Of a DNA stretch of 15,253 nt, positions 15,023 through 15,253 are shown in pieces. Location: assembly GCA_016929305.1 (NCBI GenBank), contig JAFGJC010000047.1:1-15253 (forward strand), read 5' to 3'. Under the pieces are notes generated by a model. The model made no database searches. It was not told where the DNA came from and saw only the letters and a program-made list of their open reading frames with translations. The translations under genes and the position numbers were made by a program. Each line of letters opens with the position of its first letter. Position 1 is the stretch's first letter. The DNA comes from a candidate division CSSED10-310 bacterium (GTDB lineage Bacteria; CSSED10-310; JAFGJC01).

Positions 15023-15253
15023 ACTTGGTGGATGTAAAAATATAGCGTCTGCGTTGGAATATCATTCTGATCAGGGCGCGATTCGCATGACCTTTCAGTA
15101 GAAACGGTATTCCTTTGACGAACCATCTGATCCAGGAATTCAGCCGTATCAAGGGTTTCAACAGTGCGGGATTTTTGCGGATGACGGTACGATCTCTTAA
15201 CCATCGAATCAGGCAGTTGGGAAGCCATTTTTTTCCGGTCAGACTGATGAGTG
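15021..15253 (-). CDS. 3' end of an unrecognised basic protein, partial at the window edge
   Basis: Reading the minus strand from the right edge gives 76 sense codons without a stop, ending at TGA 15021-15023. The peptide is strongly basic and rich in Trp, Leu and Ile, with stretches such as KKWLPNCLIRWLRDR, NPALLKPLIRLNSW and LIRMIFQRRRYIFTSTK as its end. This looks like an amphipathic, membrane-associated C-terminal tail, as seen in some family 2 glycosyltransferases, but I cannot identify the family. Its stop lies 11 nt before the GTG of the next gene. Support comes from the open frame, the sensible composition and the operon-like junction; the alternative is that this DNA encodes the N-terminal extension of the next gene. 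Confidence 0.65.
   Translation of the reverse strand, partial: LISLTGKKWLPNCLIRWLRDRTVIRKNPALLKPLIRLNSWIRWFVKGIPFLLKGHANRALIRMIFQRRRYIFTSTK

Noticed and set aside
15010..15228. ATG 15228 as the start of the first glycosyltransferase
   Set aside because: The extension is hydrophilic, absent from the paralog, and overlaps a plausible upstream gene end; GTG 15009 has a better ribosome binding site.

Overview
This window looks like a chromosomal stretch from a bacterium of medium GC content, probably an anaerobe with a Gram-negative-type envelope. The hints are an aldo/keto reductase with ferredoxin-type clusters, several polytopic GT-C glycosyltransferases and a secreted protein with a Pro/Thr linker. 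I cannot name the phylum from sequence alone. I see no rRNA, tRNA, CRISPR array, phage or intact insertion sequence.

Layout. (1) Positions 1-60 (+) hold the last codons of what looks like a REP-associated (IS200-like, Y1) transposase cut by the window edge. (2) Positions 63-1541 (-) encode a secreted protein with a propeller-like repeat region and a C-terminal domain. (3) A divergent promoter region of about 220 bp separates it from a plus-strand gene series (1764-10817): a ureohydrolase-fold protein with altered active-site residues; threonine synthase (thrC); an ApgM-family protein of the 'proposed homoserine kinase' type, overlapping thrC by 4 nt; a 421-residue protein I do not recognise; a DUF1015 protein; a TMTC-like membrane protein with TPR repeats; and an aldo/keto reductase with two cysteine clusters. 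Gaps are 0-22 nt from thrC through the TMTC-like gene, so that part is probably one operon. (4) A convergent minus-strand operon enters from the right edge: the 3' end of an unrecognised basic protein, a GT39/ArnT-like glycosyltransferase, a SAM methyltransferase, and a second GT39-like glycosyltransferase paralogous to the first.

How they fit together. The thrC-apgM pair suggests the last two steps of threonine synthesis, with the ApgM-like protein filling the role of ThrB. The unknown 421-residue protein and DUF1015 are locked into the same transcription unit and are the best candidates for undescribed biology here. DUF1015 belongs to the ParB/sulfiredoxin-like fold group that includes amino-acid kinases, so it is a second candidate for a serine or homoserine kinase. 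The right-hand operon probably makes or attaches a surface glycan from lipid-linked sugars.

Two gene models were changed after direct reading. The first minus-strand glycosyltransferase most likely starts at GTG 15009 rather than at an ATG at 15228, because 15021-15253 is read in another frame by the end of an upstream gene. Threonine synthase most likely starts at 2667 and the aldo/keto reductase at 9723.
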